Shown: one piece after another, positions 8,740 through 17,452 of the stretch
Layout: the number at the start of each line of letters is the position of its first letter
How positions within the stretch are numbered: the first letter of the stretch is position 1
Assembly (NCBI RefSeq): GCF_003670275.1
Contig: NZ_QXJF01000006.1
Coordinates: 62,001 to 126,000, forward strand
Direction: 5' to 3'
Source of the DNA: Helicobacter labetoulli
GTDB taxonomy: Bacteria > Campylobacterota > Campylobacteria > Campylobacterales > Helicobacteraceae
DNA: 64,000 nucleotides
Program-made: the position numbers and the translations under genes
The notes under the pieces: generated by a model
Database searches by the model: none
Told to the model about the DNA's origin: nothing
Seen by the model: only the letters and a program-made list of their open reading frames with translations

Positions 8740-10008
8740 TCAAAGATATTTATGCAACACTTCTGGAATCTCTATACCCCCATCAGCTCTTTGATAATTT
8801 TCCATAATCGCAATAAGTGTTCTTCCCACTGCTAAAGATGAACCATTGAGCGTATGCACGAGGGTATTTTTGCCATTTTCTTTATAGCGGATTTTTGCCC
8901 TTCGTGCTTGAAAATCCCGTGTATTTGAGATAGAGCTTATCTCTCGGTAACAATTCTGCCCGGGTAGCCACACCTCAATATCAATGGTGTTACTCGCACT
9001 AAAGCCCAAATCCCCACCACAAAGCTGCACAAAACGATGTGGAAGCCCTAGCTCACTTAGAATCCCGCTTGCTGTTTTTAGCATTTTTTCCTGCATAGAT
9101 TCACTTTGACTTGGGTGAGTGATAGCCACAAGCTCTACTTTGTCAAATTGATGTTGGCGTATCATACCGCGTGTATCTCGCCCTGCACTGCCGGCTTCCT
9201 TGCGAAAGCAAGGCGTGTGAGAAGTTAGCATTATAGGCAAATCTTCAACAGGGATAATGCTATCTTGATAAAGATTTGTAAGTGTGATTTCTGATGTGGA
9301 GATAAGATATAAATCGTGCTCACTCCCCTCATCATCAAAATGAGAATCCACCTTAAACATATCATTTTCAAACTTTGGCAACTGCCCCGTGCCAAAAAGT
9401 GTCCTAGCATTAGCAATTACAGGCGTTACCACAGATTCAAAGCCCTGCTTTTCATTATAATCAAGCATAAAGTTAATTAACGCACGATTGAGCCTAGCCC
9501 CCATTCCACGCAAAACGCAAAAGCGACTTTTAGCTAACTTTACCCCCGCTTCAAAATCAATCCAGCCATTATCCACACCCAGCTCCCAATGCTCCTTTGG
9601 GGTAAAGTCAAATACCTTAGGCTCTAGCACCTTTTTTAATTCAATATTATCACTCTCATCTTCGCCCTTTGGTGTAGCCAAATCAGGCAAGTTTGGAATA
9701 GTATAGGCAAGATTCTCAAGCTCTTCTTCAATGGCTTTCAATTTAGATTCTACGCCACTCATTTGAACTTTATTAGAATCTAAACTCGCCTTTAGCTCAC
9801 TAATATCCTTGCCCTCTCTTTTATATTCGCCAAAAAGCTTTGATGTTTTATTTTGAAAAGCTTGAAGAGATTCAAGCTCCTGTTTTGTGCTTTTATACGC
9901 AATGGCAAACTCTTTGAGTGATTTGAGCGTATCTTCACTCACTTTTTTTATACAAAGCAGCTCACTCACCTTCTCAAAATCATTTATCAGGGCTTTTGTA
10001 TCAATCAT
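8740..10008 (-). CDS. serS: Seryl-tRNA synthetase
   Basis: Charges tRNA-Ser with serine (and tRNA-Sec where present). The 422 residues hold an N-terminal coiled-coil arm (about 30-110) that contacts the long tRNA variable arm, then a class II catalytic core with motif 2 ([20 protein letters not shown]) and motif 3 ([19 protein letters not shown] near the C-terminus). The start ATG at 10008 follows AAGGATAAGGAT. It is followed 21 bp later by the TPR gene, likely in the same transcript. A tRNA-Ser(GGA) gene is also in this window. Confidence 0.96.
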   Translation of the reverse strand: MIDTKALINDFEKVSELLCIKKVSEDTLKSLKEFAIAYKSTKQELESLQAFQNKTSKLFGEYKREGKDISELKASLDSNKVQMSGVESKLKAIEEELENLAYTIPNLPDLATPKGEDESDNIELKKVLEPKVFDFTPKEHWELGVDNGWIDFEAGVKLAKSRFCVLRGMGARLNRALINFMLDYNEKQGFESVVTPVIANARTLFGTGQLPKFENDMFKVDSHFDDEGSEHDLYLISTSEITLTNLYQDSIIPVEDLPIMLTSHTPCFRKEAGSAGRDTRGMIRQHQFDKVELVAITHPSQSESMQEKMLKTASGILSELGLPHRFVQLCGGDLGFSASNTIDIEVWLPGQNCYREISSISNTRDFQARRAKIRYKENGKNTLVHTLNGSSLAVGRTLIAIMENYQRADGGIEIPEVLHKYL

Positions 10009-10144
10009 ATCCTTATCCTTAGTTCTTATTAAATTTTGTAAGCAATTTTAGCCTAAAAAAAGCATTTTTTATTCCCTAAAAGCCCAAAGTCAAAGAGTGA
10101 TTTAAGTCTTAAGAAACGAGTTGGAAAGTTTGTAGTTAATGTGG

Positions 10145-10235
10145 TAGAATTGCGATTAGAGGTTGCCCAAAAGGCAAAAAAATAAGAGAGTGCGACCTCT
10201 ATTAGAGTAACCTACTTTTTTACAAAGGAGGTTAC
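10145..10235 (+). promoter_or_regulatory. Promoter and double-hairpin leader of the 17-residue peptide
   Basis: TAGAAT at 10145-10150 would start an RNA near 10157. Its 5' end folds into a 10-bp stem, 10157-10166 with 10192-10201 (one G-U pair). A second stem pairs GTAACCT (10207-10213) with AGGTTAC (10229-10235) and takes up the 3' part of the ribosome site AAAGGAGG (10224-10231). Hiding a strong ribosome site this way is the pattern of type I toxin mRNAs such as H. pylori AapA1. Confidence 0.5.
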
Positions 10236-10236
10236 G

Positions 10237-10290
10237 ATGAGTAAGATTTGCTCAAAAATCTTAGTTGTTATAATACTATTATTTTCATAG
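10237..10290 (+). CDS. 17-residue hydrophobic peptide, possible type I toxin
   Basis: The frame encodes MSKICSKILVVIILLFS, a short cationic N-terminus followed by a hydrophobic helix long enough to enter a membrane. It has one of the strongest ribosome sites in the window (AAAGGAGG, 5-nt spacing), held in a hairpin. Small hydrophobic peptides behind sequestered ribosome sites are typical of type I toxins. An antisense RNA could start inside the frame (TATTAT on the minus strand), but this is only suggested by sequence. A regulatory leader peptide is the alternative; no biosynthetic gene follows. Confidence 0.5.
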   Translation: MSKICSKILVVIILLFS

Positions 10291-10429
10291 TCGTTCGCTT
10301 AAAAGCTCACTTAAGACCGCTCACGCGGGAGTAAATCCCGCTTCGCTCCTAAAGCTTGAGTTATGACTACCCTTGCGGGTATTCATCAACTCGTTTTCTA
10401 GGGTAGTCAAGTGCTACTAAGATAATTCA

Positions 10430-10473
10430 TAGCCTACCTTATTGAAGCCTTTGGTCGTTAAGGGGGTAGGCTA
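10430..10473. terminator. Stem-loop at the end of the structured element
   Basis: TAGCCTACC (10430-10438) and GGTAGGCTA (10465-10473) form a perfect 9-bp stem round a 26-nt loop. It could close the 3' end of the peptide transcript; no clear T-run follows. Confidence 0.35.
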
Positions 10474-10555
10474 GTATTACTCTACTCTCTTACTTAACGC
10501 TTAGCTACTTAACTTTTAGCTTTGTTTCATCAAATTGGCTTCAATTGGCTTCAAT

Positions 10556-10579
10556 ATAAAAAACAAAAATGTTTTTTAT
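10556..10579. terminator. AT-only hairpin before tatB
   Basis: ATAAAAAACA and TGTTTTTTAT form a perfect 10-bp stem with a 4-nt A loop. It contains A- and T-runs on both strands, so it might end transcription of the upstream element, but it has only one G-C pair per arm. Confidence 0.35.
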
Positions 10580-10609
10580 CTAGGAATGAAATAAAATTAC
10601 TAAACTTAG

Positions 10610-10615
10610 TATAAA
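10610..10615 (+). promoter_or_regulatory. Candidate -10 box of the tat operon
   Basis: TATAAA at 10610-10615 lies about 44 bp before the tatB ATG. Helicobacter sigma-80 promoters usually show a TATAAT-like -10 and no clear -35, as here. Confidence 0.45.
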
Positions 10616-10658
10616 ATACGCTTTTTTAGATTCTAAAGCAGAGAGAAAAAGGCAAGGT

Positions 10659-11228
10659 ATGTTTGGTATTGGTATTTTTGAATTACTTGTCATTTTGATT
10701 GTGGCGATTATCGCCCTTGGTCCTAACAAACTCCCCCAAACTATTATTGATATTGTAAAATTTTTCCGTGCAGTAAGAAAAACTATGGCGGAAGCAAAAG
10801 AGAGCTTTGATAAGGAGATAGAGCTTAGTGAAATCAAGCAAGAAGCACTCAAATATAAAAATACCATCTCCAATGAAGTAGATAAGCTAACCCAAGATAT
10901 AAAGCTTGATGAGTTACGAGAACTAAGAGAGGATAGTCTTAAGCCATTACAAGAAAGTCTCACGCAAACACAAGAGCAGCTCAACAAAGAAGCCAATGCC
11001 CTACAAAGCACACTTCAAAGCCTCAATACAGAGCTTAGCTATGAAAGCCTAAATTCTAAAAGCAACGATTCTAAAAATGTAGAATCCAATATGCCACACG
11101 CCACAGCTCAAAACCTAGAATCTGCAGAATCTGCTCAAACTTCCATTACTACGCAAGATTCTACCCTTACATACAAAAATGCTACAAGCTCAAAGTCGCA
11201 AGATTCCACCCCCCAACACATAGGATAA
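10659..11228 (+). CDS. tatB: Sec-independent translocase subunit TatB
   Basis: Part of the twin-arginine translocase that exports folded proteins. It starts MFGIGIFELLVILIVAII with an N-terminal membrane helix (about 5-21), the GPNKLP hinge, and a long amphipathic helix to about residue 100. The remaining ~85 residues are low-complexity, rich in Ser, Gln, Asp and Glu, with many NSK/QDS/ESAES units whose codons repeat AGATTCTA-like DNA. TatB usually has a less conserved tail, but this one is long. TatC follows after 3 bp. TatA is not in the window. Confidence 0.93.
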   Translation: MFGIGIFELLVILIVAIIALGPNKLPQTIIDIVKFFRAVRKTMAEAKESFDKEIELSEIKQEALKYKNTISNEVDKLTQDIKLDELRELREDSLKPLQESLTQTQEQLNKEANALQSTLQSLNTELSYESLNSKSNDSKNVESNMPHATAQNLESAESAQTSITTQDSTLTYKNATSSKSQDSTPQHIG

Positions 11229-11231
11229 ACA

Positions 11232-12029
11232 ATGTTAGAAGACTTAAAACCCCATATCCAAGACTTACGCAAACGGCTCATCATTAGCATTCTTGTGCTT
11301 TTGGGAGCTTTTGGCGTGTGCTTGGACTTTTGGGAGCAGATATTTCACTATATTAAGCTACCGCTTGTTGATGTGCTAGGCAGCGAGATAAGAGGGAAAT
11401 TTATCGCTTCAGGTATGATAGAGGGCGTATTTATCGCAATGAAGTCCGCCCTTTTTGCCGCACTCATCATCTCTATGCCTGTCATTTTTTGGCAAATTTG
11501 GATTTTTGTCGCTCCGGGTTTATATAAACACGAGAAAAAAATTGTCATTCCTTTTGTGTTTTTTGGCACATTTATGTTTGCTCTTGGTGTTGCGTTTTCT
11601 TACTTTGGCGTTTTACCTTTCATCATTAAAAATGTCTTGCTTTTTGGTAATGACCAATTTGAAGCCTATATTACAGCAGAGAATTATTTTGCCTTTTTTA
11701 TACGCTTAATCATCGGCTTTGGCATAGCCTTTGAGCTGCCTGTGTTATGCTTTTTTCTAGGCAAAGTGGGGCTTATCACAGATGAGAGTTTAAAAGGATT
11801 TTTTAAATACGCCGTGGTGATTATCTTTATCATCGCTGCTATTATCGCCCCGCCTGATGTCATCTCTCAAGTGCTTTTAGCTATTCCGCTTGTTATGCTC
11901 TATGGGCTTTCTATTGTGATTTTAAAGTTTGTCAATCCCGCTTCTAAACTTGCTGATTTTAGTGAAGATGAGAGCGATGAAGCCACACCAACAACGCAAG
12001 ATTCTACAGATTCTAATGTCCTATCTTGA
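11232..12029 (+). CDS. tatC: Sec-independent translocase subunit TatC
   Basis: The six-helix core of the twin-arginine translocase that recognises RR signal peptides. The 265 residues begin MLEDLKPHIQDLRKRLI, the typical TatC N-terminus, and hydrophobic helices are seen near 20-40, 70-95, 110-135, 155-175, 190-208 and 212-230. The C-terminus has an acidic extension (FSEDESDEATPTTQDSTDSN) again containing DS units. It lies between tatB and queA in the same operon. Confidence 0.96.
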   Translation: MLEDLKPHIQDLRKRLIISILVLLGAFGVCLDFWEQIFHYIKLPLVDVLGSEIRGKFIASGMIEGVFIAMKSALFAALIISMPVIFWQIWIFVAPGLYKHEKKIVIPFVFFGTFMFALGVAFSYFGVLPFIIKNVLLFGNDQFEAYITAENYFAFFIRLIIGFGIAFELPVLCFFLGKVGLITDESLKGFFKYAVVIIFIIAAIIAPPDVISQVLLAIPLVMLYGLSIVILKFVNPASKLADFSEDESDEATPTTQDSTDSNVLS

Positions 12030-12045
12030 ATATTCTAAAGATTTT

Positions 12046-13137
12046 ATGCTTTCAAGCTATGATTACATCTTGCCACAAAGTGCCATAGCACAAAGCCCGA
12101 GCATTCCTAGAGAGAGTGCAAAACTGCTTGTGTATGAAAGAAAAAGCGGCACAATTACGCATAGTGATTTTTATCATTTTAGCGATTTTATCCCCAAAGA
12201 TACATTGCTTGTTTTCAATAATACCAAAGTCATAAATGCTAGAATCTACGCTCATAAGCTCAACTCACAAGCCAAACCTAACCCAAAGCGTATGGAGATA
12301 TTTTTCCACAAAGTGCTAGATTCTTTTAGATTCTTAGTCCAAATTAAAGGTAGTGTTAAAAGCGGGGATAGGCTGATTTTAGAATCTCACAAGGCTTTCA
12401 CACACCCCATTATCGCTCAAGTGCTTGAATGCTGTGAAAATGGTATGCGTATTGTGGAATTTATAGAATCTGATACATCACCACAAGTTTGCTTAGCAAA
12501 TCAAAAACACAGAATCTTAGATGACAAAGAAGTGCTTGAGCTTTTTACTCATCACGGCTATATTCCGCTACCGCCCTATATCAAACGCAATGGCTCTCAT
12601 CAAACTATGCAAGAAGATAGCGTATTTTATCAAAGCGTTTTTGCTAAGGAGCTAGGCTCTGTGGCTGCTCCCACGGCATCTTTACATTTTAGTGAGCAAA
12701 GTTTAGAATCTTTACAAAAATCTTTTCAAACCTGCCTTATTACCCTGCATATTGGGGCTGGGACATTTATGAATGTAGAGAGCGAAGATATTCGCCATCA
12801 CGCCATACACAAAGAATACTTTTCAATCTCAAGTGCGAGTGCTAAGGCTATCACTCACGCTAAAAAGGTGCTATGTGTTGGCACGACAAGTGCGCGTTGT
12901 GTAGAATATATGATAAGATATAAAGTTTTATGCGGAGAGTGCGATATTTTCTTATATCCGGGCGTGGAGTTTAAGCGGGTGGATTATTTGCTCACAAATT
13001 TTCACCTGCCAAAAAGCACACTCATTATGCTAGTAAGTGCAATGGTGGGTAGAGAGAAATGCCTTGAACTCTACAATATTGCTTTGCAGGAAGGCTATAA
13101 ATTTTATTCTTATGGAGATGGGATGTTAATACTATGA
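12046..13137 (+). CDS. queA: S-adenosylmethionine:tRNA ribosyltransferase-isomerase
   Basis: Transfers the ribosyl part of SAM to preQ1 in tRNA, giving epoxyqueuosine at position 34. The start is ATG 12046 (MLSSYDYILPQSAIAQSP), which aligns with QueA N-termini; a longer frame reaching back into tatC lacks support. Conserved segments include LLVFNNTKVINARIYA near 58, GYIPLPPYIKR near 180, VAAPTASLHF near 207 and TNFHLPKSTLIMLVSA near 325. The ribosome site is weak. The stop overlaps rsmG by ATGA. Confidence 0.95.
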   Translation: MLSSYDYILPQSAIAQSPSIPRESAKLLVYERKSGTITHSDFYHFSDFIPKDTLLVFNNTKVINARIYAHKLNSQAKPNPKRMEIFFHKVLDSFRFLVQIKGSVKSGDRLILESHKAFTHPIIAQVLECCENGMRIVEFIESDTSPQVCLANQKHRILDDKEVLELFTHHGYIPLPPYIKRNGSHQTMQEDSVFYQSVFAKELGSVAAPTASLHFSEQSLESLQKSFQTCLITLHIGAGTFMNVESEDIRHHAIHKEYFSISSASAKAITHAKKVLCVGTTSARCVEYMIRYKVLCGECDIFLYPGVEFKRVDYLLTNFHLPKSTLIMLVSAMVGREKCLELYNIALQEGYKFYSYGDGMLIL

Positions 13138-13730
13138 TAGATTTACAAGATAAGCTACAACAACACCGCATTATGCTAGGAGATGAGTGCTTTAAGCAGT
13201 TCCAAATCTTTGGCGAAGAGCTTTTAAAGTGGAATAAGATTCACAATCTTACAGGTGCTAGCTGTATGGAATCTGTGCTTGAGAATATCTTTGATTCTTT
13301 ATATCCATTGAAATTTATTGATGATTTTGAATCTTGTATGGATATAGGCTCTGGTGGAGGTTTCCCTGCCTTGCCTCTAGCTATTGCTAAGCCACAATCA
13401 CAATTTTTTCTTATAGAGCCGCGTGCTAAGAGAGCTTCATTTTTGCAAAATATCAGCGTGCAACTTGGGCTAAAAAATGTAGAGGTGCTTTCAATGCGGA
13501 TTGAAGAAGTGCCAATCAGCCAAATCAACAATATCGCTCTTATCACATCTCGTGCGTTAATGGACGCTAGAAATCTTATCGCTCTTTCAAGGAAGTTTTT
13601 GCAAAGCGATGGATATTTTCTTTTTTACAAAGGCACAAATTTTAGGCAAGAAATGCCAAGTATGAGCGTGGAAGAGTGCTTCGTGCGGGAAAATAGAATC
13701 TACTACTACAAACATAGCCGTGATTTGTAA
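13134..13730 (+). CDS. rsmG: 16S rRNA (guanine-N7)-methyltransferase RsmG/GidB
   Basis: Methylates N7 of G527 in 16S rRNA. The SAM-binding motif MDIGSGGGFPALPLA is at about residues 68-82, followed by LIEPRAKRASFLQ, which supplies the acidic residue and the RsmG-specific basic patch. Length 198 is normal. Loss of RsmG gives low-level streptomycin resistance in other bacteria. It overlaps queA by four bases. Confidence 0.93.
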   Translation: MIDLQDKLQQHRIMLGDECFKQFQIFGEELLKWNKIHNLTGASCMESVLENIFDSLYPLKFIDDFESCMDIGSGGGFPALPLAIAKPQSQFFLIEPRAKRASFLQNISVQLGLKNVEVLSMRIEEVPISQINNIALITSRALMDARNLIALSRKFLQSDGYFLFYKGTNFRQEMPSMSVEECFVRENRIYYYKHSRDL

Positions 13731-13752
13731 ATCTTAGCCTCAAAGGAAAGAT

Positions 13753-13959
13753 ATGAAGTTTTTTGTTATTTTACTAGCACTTTTAGCGTTAGCTTATCTT
13801 ATCTTACGCCCATTGCTTAAGACAAACAAAACCTCCAATGGCATTGAAGAAATGCAGGAATGCTCACATTGTGGCGTGTATGTCTCTGTCAATGAATCTT
13901 TTCTATCAAATGGGAGATACTTTTGCTCTAAAGAATGTCTGCAAAAGGGGGCAAAATGA
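13753..13959 (+). CDS. PP0621-like membrane-anchored zinc-ribbon-like small protein
   Basis: A 68-residue protein with an N-terminal membrane helix (about 3-19) and a C-terminal cysteine cluster: CxxC at 37/40 and CxxxC at 58/62, suggesting a small metal-binding ribbon. It matches the conserved short protein next to gidB in H. pylori (HP1064 position) and the PP0621 family layout. Function is unknown. The stop overlaps the next start by ATGA. Confidence 0.75.
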   Translation: MKFFVILLALLALAYLILRPLLKTNKTSNGIEEMQECSHCGVYVSVNESFLSNGRYFCSKECLQKGAK

Positions 13960-14360
13960 TTATCATTGGGCATCACGCCATTAGCTTTAGCCCATTTATG
14001 AGAGTGAAAAGCGTTGAAGATATTGCTAAGGTTGGAGCTGAATCTGTCGTGTGGTTTGACACATCTGCTTTGAAACAAGAGGCTGCTTTTGAGATTGCCA
14101 AGCATTGCTATAACTTTCAGGTGAAATATGCTGTGAAAATACACTCTTTAGAAGAGCTTGTGCTATTTGCTAATCTCACGCCGCAATTTTTACTGCTTGA
14201 TAGGCTTGAGAAGGCAAAGGCTTTTCAAAAGGTTGTTGAGCATTATTTGCTTGATTGCAAGTTATTGTGTGTTATTAAATCCCAAAAGCAACTCGCAAAA
14301 ATCGCACAACTTGGCATTGATGGTGCGATTTTTAAGCAAGTTTTAGAAGAGTTTAGGTAA
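13956..14360 (+). CDS. Conserved small unknown protein (HP1065 position)
   Basis: 134 residues from the ATG at 13956, which overlaps the previous stop; the longer frame from 13935 lies inside the upstream gene. The sequence alternates short beta and helix segments (ESVVWFDTSALKQ, YAVKIHSLEELVLF, KLLCVIKSQKQLAKIAQLGI), like a half TIM-barrel or Rossmann-like fold, and contains no membrane helix. No catalytic motif is evident. Position after rsmG and before tRNA-Ser is conserved in Helicobacter. Function unknown. Confidence 0.7.
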   Translation: MIIIGHHAISFSPFMRVKSVEDIAKVGAESVVWFDTSALKQEAAFEIAKHCYNFQVKYAVKIHSLEELVLFANLTPQFLLLDRLEKAKAFQKVVEHYLLDCKLLCVIKSQKQLAKIAQLGIDGAIFKQVLEEFR

Positions 14361-14381
14361 GATTCCGCCCTTGTCATTTAT

Positions 14382-14469
14382 AGAGGGGTGTCCGAGTGGT
14401 TGAAGGAGCACGCCTGGAACGCGTGTAAAGTGCAAGCTTTCGAGGGTTCGAATCCCTTCCCCTCTGCCA
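14382..14469 (+). tRNA. tRNA-Ser (anticodon GGA)
   Basis: An 88-nt cloverleaf with a 7-bp acceptor stem AGAGGGG/CCCCTCT, anticodon loop CTGGAAC giving anticodon GGA, a long variable arm as in all tRNA-Ser, the T-loop GGTTCGAATCC, and an encoded CCA end. It borders the accessory block at 14.6-19.1 kb. Confidence 0.95.
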
Positions 14470-14617
14470 TAGTGAGTTTTTTTATGTTCTCATTTTCAGC
14501 TTAACAACAAATATATTTTATCGTTAGACTTTCGTATTTTTGGAATAAATCTCGGTCTATTTTGTAGCCATCAGATTCTCATCTCACACAACAACCTTTA
14601 ATCTATCGCATCACACT

Positions 14618-15169
14618 CTATGAGCAACTCCCCTTGTATATTGTAAAATAATCCGTGCCTATGGAATCTTCGTGGATTGCATGCTCTATCTTTACCCTAT
14701 TTTCAAACATAAACTCCACCACTCCGCCGATACTCGCACTTCCGGGCGTGGCACTTTGGACTGCTAAGACACTGCCCTTTGGCAAATACTCTTTATACAA
14801 CACTTCACGCCCATTTATCCTAAAGTCCCGATACTCTTCACCATTAGGAAACCAATCATCAACGCTAACCTTATCATCTTTATGCACTATCACTCGCACA
14901 TCTTTTAAGGGCACTTCAAAAGCTAGAATCTCGCTCTCATTCCCCCACGATAACGCCCTAGCAAATATGACTTGTGGATACAAGCTTTTAAGCTTACTTA
15001 ATATAGTCTCTGTTTTATCCGTGTCAAACCACTCCTTGCTTACACGCGCAGCAAAGGCTTTTTGCTCTATCCGCCCTTGTGTAAGGCACTCTTGCTTAGA
15101 TTCTAAAGCACTAACCTCCAATGTCATTATCACCCAAATCACACATAGCATAATCATAACAAGTCGCAT
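14618..15169 (-). CDS. Exported protein of unknown function
   Basis: From the ATG at 15169 (after AAGAGGGGCTT) the 183-residue protein starts MRLVMIMLCVIWVIMTLEVSA, a signal peptide with likely cleavage after ...VSA. The mature part is small and soluble with a single internal-looking Cys pair (near residue 26 and at the end, GSCS). I do not recognise the family. A longer frame starts at 15199 but would hide the signal peptide. It faces the tRNA-Ser gene and is the first gene of the accessory block. Confidence 0.6.
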   Translation of the reverse strand: MRLVMIMLCVIWVIMTLEVSALESKQECLTQGRIEQKAFAARVSKEWFDTDKTETILSKLKSLYPQVIFARALSWGNESEILAFEVPLKDVRVIVHKDDKVSVDDWFPNGEEYRDFRINGREVLYKEYLPKGSVLAVQSATPGSASIGGVVEFMFENRVKIEHAIHEDSIGTDYFTIYKGSCS

Positions 15170-15286
15170 AAGCCCCTCTTTTCTAGCTTCAGTTTTCACC
15201 CTAAATCAAGCTTCTCCCCACAAGTTTTAAACAAGATACAAAAAGCCTAGCTTTCCACTACGCTATAAAGCCCACTCAACAGAATC

Positions 15287-16249
15287 CTAACCTAGCAATC
15301 CTTTCTCACTCAAATACTTCTCTAAACTCTCATCATCAAGCAGCTTATCATAATACTGCAGGGCAATCCGCCTTTTATCATTTGTCTGTATATCGCCATT
15401 TATCGTGTCAATAAACTCCCTAAAATCCGCATTTTTATTCACTAGCATATCAATGGTTTTAAAATCCAAGTTTCTTACTAACGATGGCAAAAGCACAGAA
15501 GATTCAGTAGGCTCTAGCTCTAGCTTTATAAGCCCAATGCCAAAGCTACTATGAAGCCTTCTTAGTTCATCAAACACTTCAGAATCTAGCTCTTCAAATA
15601 CGACCAAATACCCCTCATTTGCAAAGCTAGAGTTACTCACTGCTTGAAAGTAGCTCTCTTTCAAATTGCTAAAATCAAGGCAAACTTTTAGCTCAAAGGA
15701 ATAAATCTTAAAATCACGGCGGTTTAGATTCTCGCTTAGCTCTAGCGTTTCTTTTTCACTATAATCATTAAATGGGAAATGCACGCCCACAATATCAGGG
15801 TAGTTCCACTTATCCTGCCCGCTCTGCGTCTTTTTACTCTTTTCGTGCATAATCGTCTTTGCATACACATCAAAATAATCTTTTGCAAACCGCACAAACA
15901 GCGGGTGTAAATCCCGCTCGTGAAAGCCCCTACTTTTTTGTTTCTCGTGGTTTATCTTGCTTGTTTGCATTAGAGATTCTAATCCCTTTTGCAGCTCATT
16001 CTCTCTTGCCTTTAGCCAAAAGGTTGTAGGCTTACTTGATGCTTTCATAAAGATAGAATCTCGTCTATCGCGTATATCCACATAAAGTTGTGCTGACATT
16101 GTCATTTCTGGCGTTTTGCCGATACTTTTTAGATTCTTATCTAATCCTTTTTCTACTGCTATATCCCAAATTTGCGTAGCTTTAAGCGGAGTAGCTGCAC
16201 TCTCTAGCACAGCTTTTGCCACTTCCAAATATGTCATTTTCTTTTGCAT
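15287..16249 (-). CDS. HARE-HTH domain protein with PD-(D/E)XK nuclease-like core
   Basis: The N-terminus (about 5-75: TYLEVAKAVLESAATPLKA and the following SAQLYVDIRDR segment) matches the HARE-HTH fold, a winged helix found in restriction enzymes and chromatin proteins. The C-terminal half has the layout of a restriction-like nuclease: an acidic residue at E111, YPDIVG with D152, a strand, and FELK with E186 and K188. This resembles COG2958-type proteins of unknown role. It sits between an exported unknown and a degenerate gene, close to a GATC restriction system, so a defence role is plausible but not shown. Start ATG 16249 follows AAGGATAAAA. Confidence 0.65.
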   Translation of the reverse strand: MQKKMTYLEVAKAVLESAATPLKATQIWDIAVEKGLDKNLKSIGKTPEMTMSAQLYVDIRDRRDSIFMKASSKPTTFWLKARENELQKGLESLMQTSKINHEKQKSRGFHERDLHPLFVRFAKDYFDVYAKTIMHEKSKKTQSGQDKWNYPDIVGVHFPFNDYSEKETLELSENLNRRDFKIYSFELKVCLDFSNLKESYFQAVSNSSFANEGYLVVFEELDSEVFDELRRLHSSFGIGLIKLELEPTESSVLLPSLVRNLDFKTIDMLVNKNADFREFIDTINGDIQTNDKRRIALQYYDKLLDDESLEKYLSEKGLLG

Positions 16250-16391
16250 TTTTATCCTTGCATAATATTTTCCATATTATAAGATTCTAAAAGTAACTTA
16301 ATGGCATAAAGTCTGTGCTTGAGTGTGCATTTGCCTTTGATTAGTGAAATATAAGCGATGATTATATGAAACTCATACCAAAGGAGTAGCA

Positions 16392-17420
16392 ATGAAAAGT
16401 CCTAACCCTTATGATGAAAAAGTCATCTTTTCTCAACTTAGCACCCTCATCAATGGGCTTGATTGCTCTAAGCAGAGTTTAGAACAGCACAAAGAGCAAG
16501 AGGGCATAATTTATGCTAAGGATAAAGAGAGTATCCAATCTTCTAGCACGGATAAAAAAATCTCTTTTGCAGGGAAGATTCTAAATGATGGAATCTTGCA
16601 GCAAGATGGAAGCTATTTGAGTGATGATAGAGAGTTTATATAGTCTTGATGTCAGCGGAGCGGGGATTTTGCATATCTCTTCTGTGTGTAACAAGACAAG
16701 CTTTACGCTTATAAATTTTTCGCAAAAAAATTGTGATTTTGGAATCTATTTGCGTGAGAAGCCCTACAAAGAGCTTGGCTTTGTGTATTGTAATACTTTT
16801 AGTGTGCATCCCTACATTAAGGCTTTCAAGGAAATCGCCCCCTATATTGCAAAAAGAATCTATAAGCCTGATTTTTTCACAAAAGCAATTGTCAATGACT
16901 ATAAAAGTAAGCTTGCCAACACACTTGGACCATTTTATGAGGCAAGTGCGTTTGAAAAAGCGGTGCAAAGCATTAGCCTAAATCCGCAATATCTTTACTT
17001 ATTAAATATCGCTATGATTGAGTGTATGAGATATTTTACTAAGGATAATGGGCTAGTAAAAGAGCTATATATCTTTGCGAGCAATCCCACGCCCCCTGAT
17101 AGCTTCCGTGCGGATTTGGTGGTCAAAACGATGAAAAATCTCAATCACAATATCACGCAAGGCAGGCAAGAGCAAGCTATCAACCAAGTCGTGTTTCATA
17201 GCTTTGCTTTGGGCGAAGAAGTAGCGTTTTTGCAAGAATTAAGCAAGGATGGCGGCGGAAGTATTATAAAGTGGATTCTACTCTAGCGTTTAAAAAGACA
17301 TTATTAAGCCACCTTGATAATGGCAAAATGCCTAGCCCCAAAGAGCTAGGCGATGATGCAAAAATCGTGTCTAGCAAGCCAGAGACAACCCACGATGATA
17401 ATCCGCCAAAAGATGTGTGA
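16392..17420 (+). pseudogene. Unknown gene broken by two frameshifts
   Basis: The frame opens at ATG 16392 after AAAGGAGTAGCA and stops at 16643. Near 16632 an extra T (TTT instead of TT) would explain a shift to the next frame, in which the protein continues smoothly through LYSLDVSGAGILHISS to 17286. Near 17264 one missing T (ATTATA for ATTTATA) shifts it again to end at 17420 with a Pro/Asp-rich tail. The rebuilt product is about 340 residues, soluble, without signal peptide. I do not recognise it. It could also be two overlapping real genes with a GTG start at 16621, but the continuity favours one broken gene. Confidence 0.6.
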
Positions 17421-17424
17421 TAAG

Positions 17425-17452
17425 GCGTTAGAATCTGATTAGATTCTAACGC
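17425..17452. terminator. Bidirectional terminator-like hairpin made of inverted octamers
   Basis: GCGTTAGAATCT and AGATTCTAACGC form a perfect 12-bp stem with a GATT loop. It lies exactly between two convergent genes and contains TAGAATCT on one arm and AGATTCTA on the other. Confidence 0.7.

Larger units (their letters stand above)
10009..10658. other. 650-bp gap with structured small-RNA-like element
   Basis: No conventional gene fits here. It contains a -10 box, two hairpins that enclose a strong ribosome site, a 17-codon hydrophobic peptide, and several further stems: GCGGGA/TCCCGC near 10331-10347, GACTACCC/GGGTAGTC near 10367-10408, and TAGCCTACC/GGTAGGCTA at 10430-10473. AAACGAGTTG (10114-10123) is complementary to CAACTCGTTT (10387-10396). 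The last 100 bp carry a short direct repeat TTGGCTTCAA and the tatB promoter. Confidence 0.6.

Noticed and set aside
10009-10658. Known housekeeping RNA (6S, tmRNA, RNase P, SRP) in the serS-tatB gap
   Set aside because: None of the conserved core motifs of these RNAs is visible; the coding signals for a small peptide are stronger.
10580-11011. 143-codon minus-strand frame antisense to tatB
   Set aside because: Leu/Ser-rich mirror of the tatB coiled coil; tatB itself is certain.
16621-17286. Separate gene starting at GTG 16621
   Set aside because: No ribosome site at this start, and the preceding and following frames join smoothly with one-base corrections.
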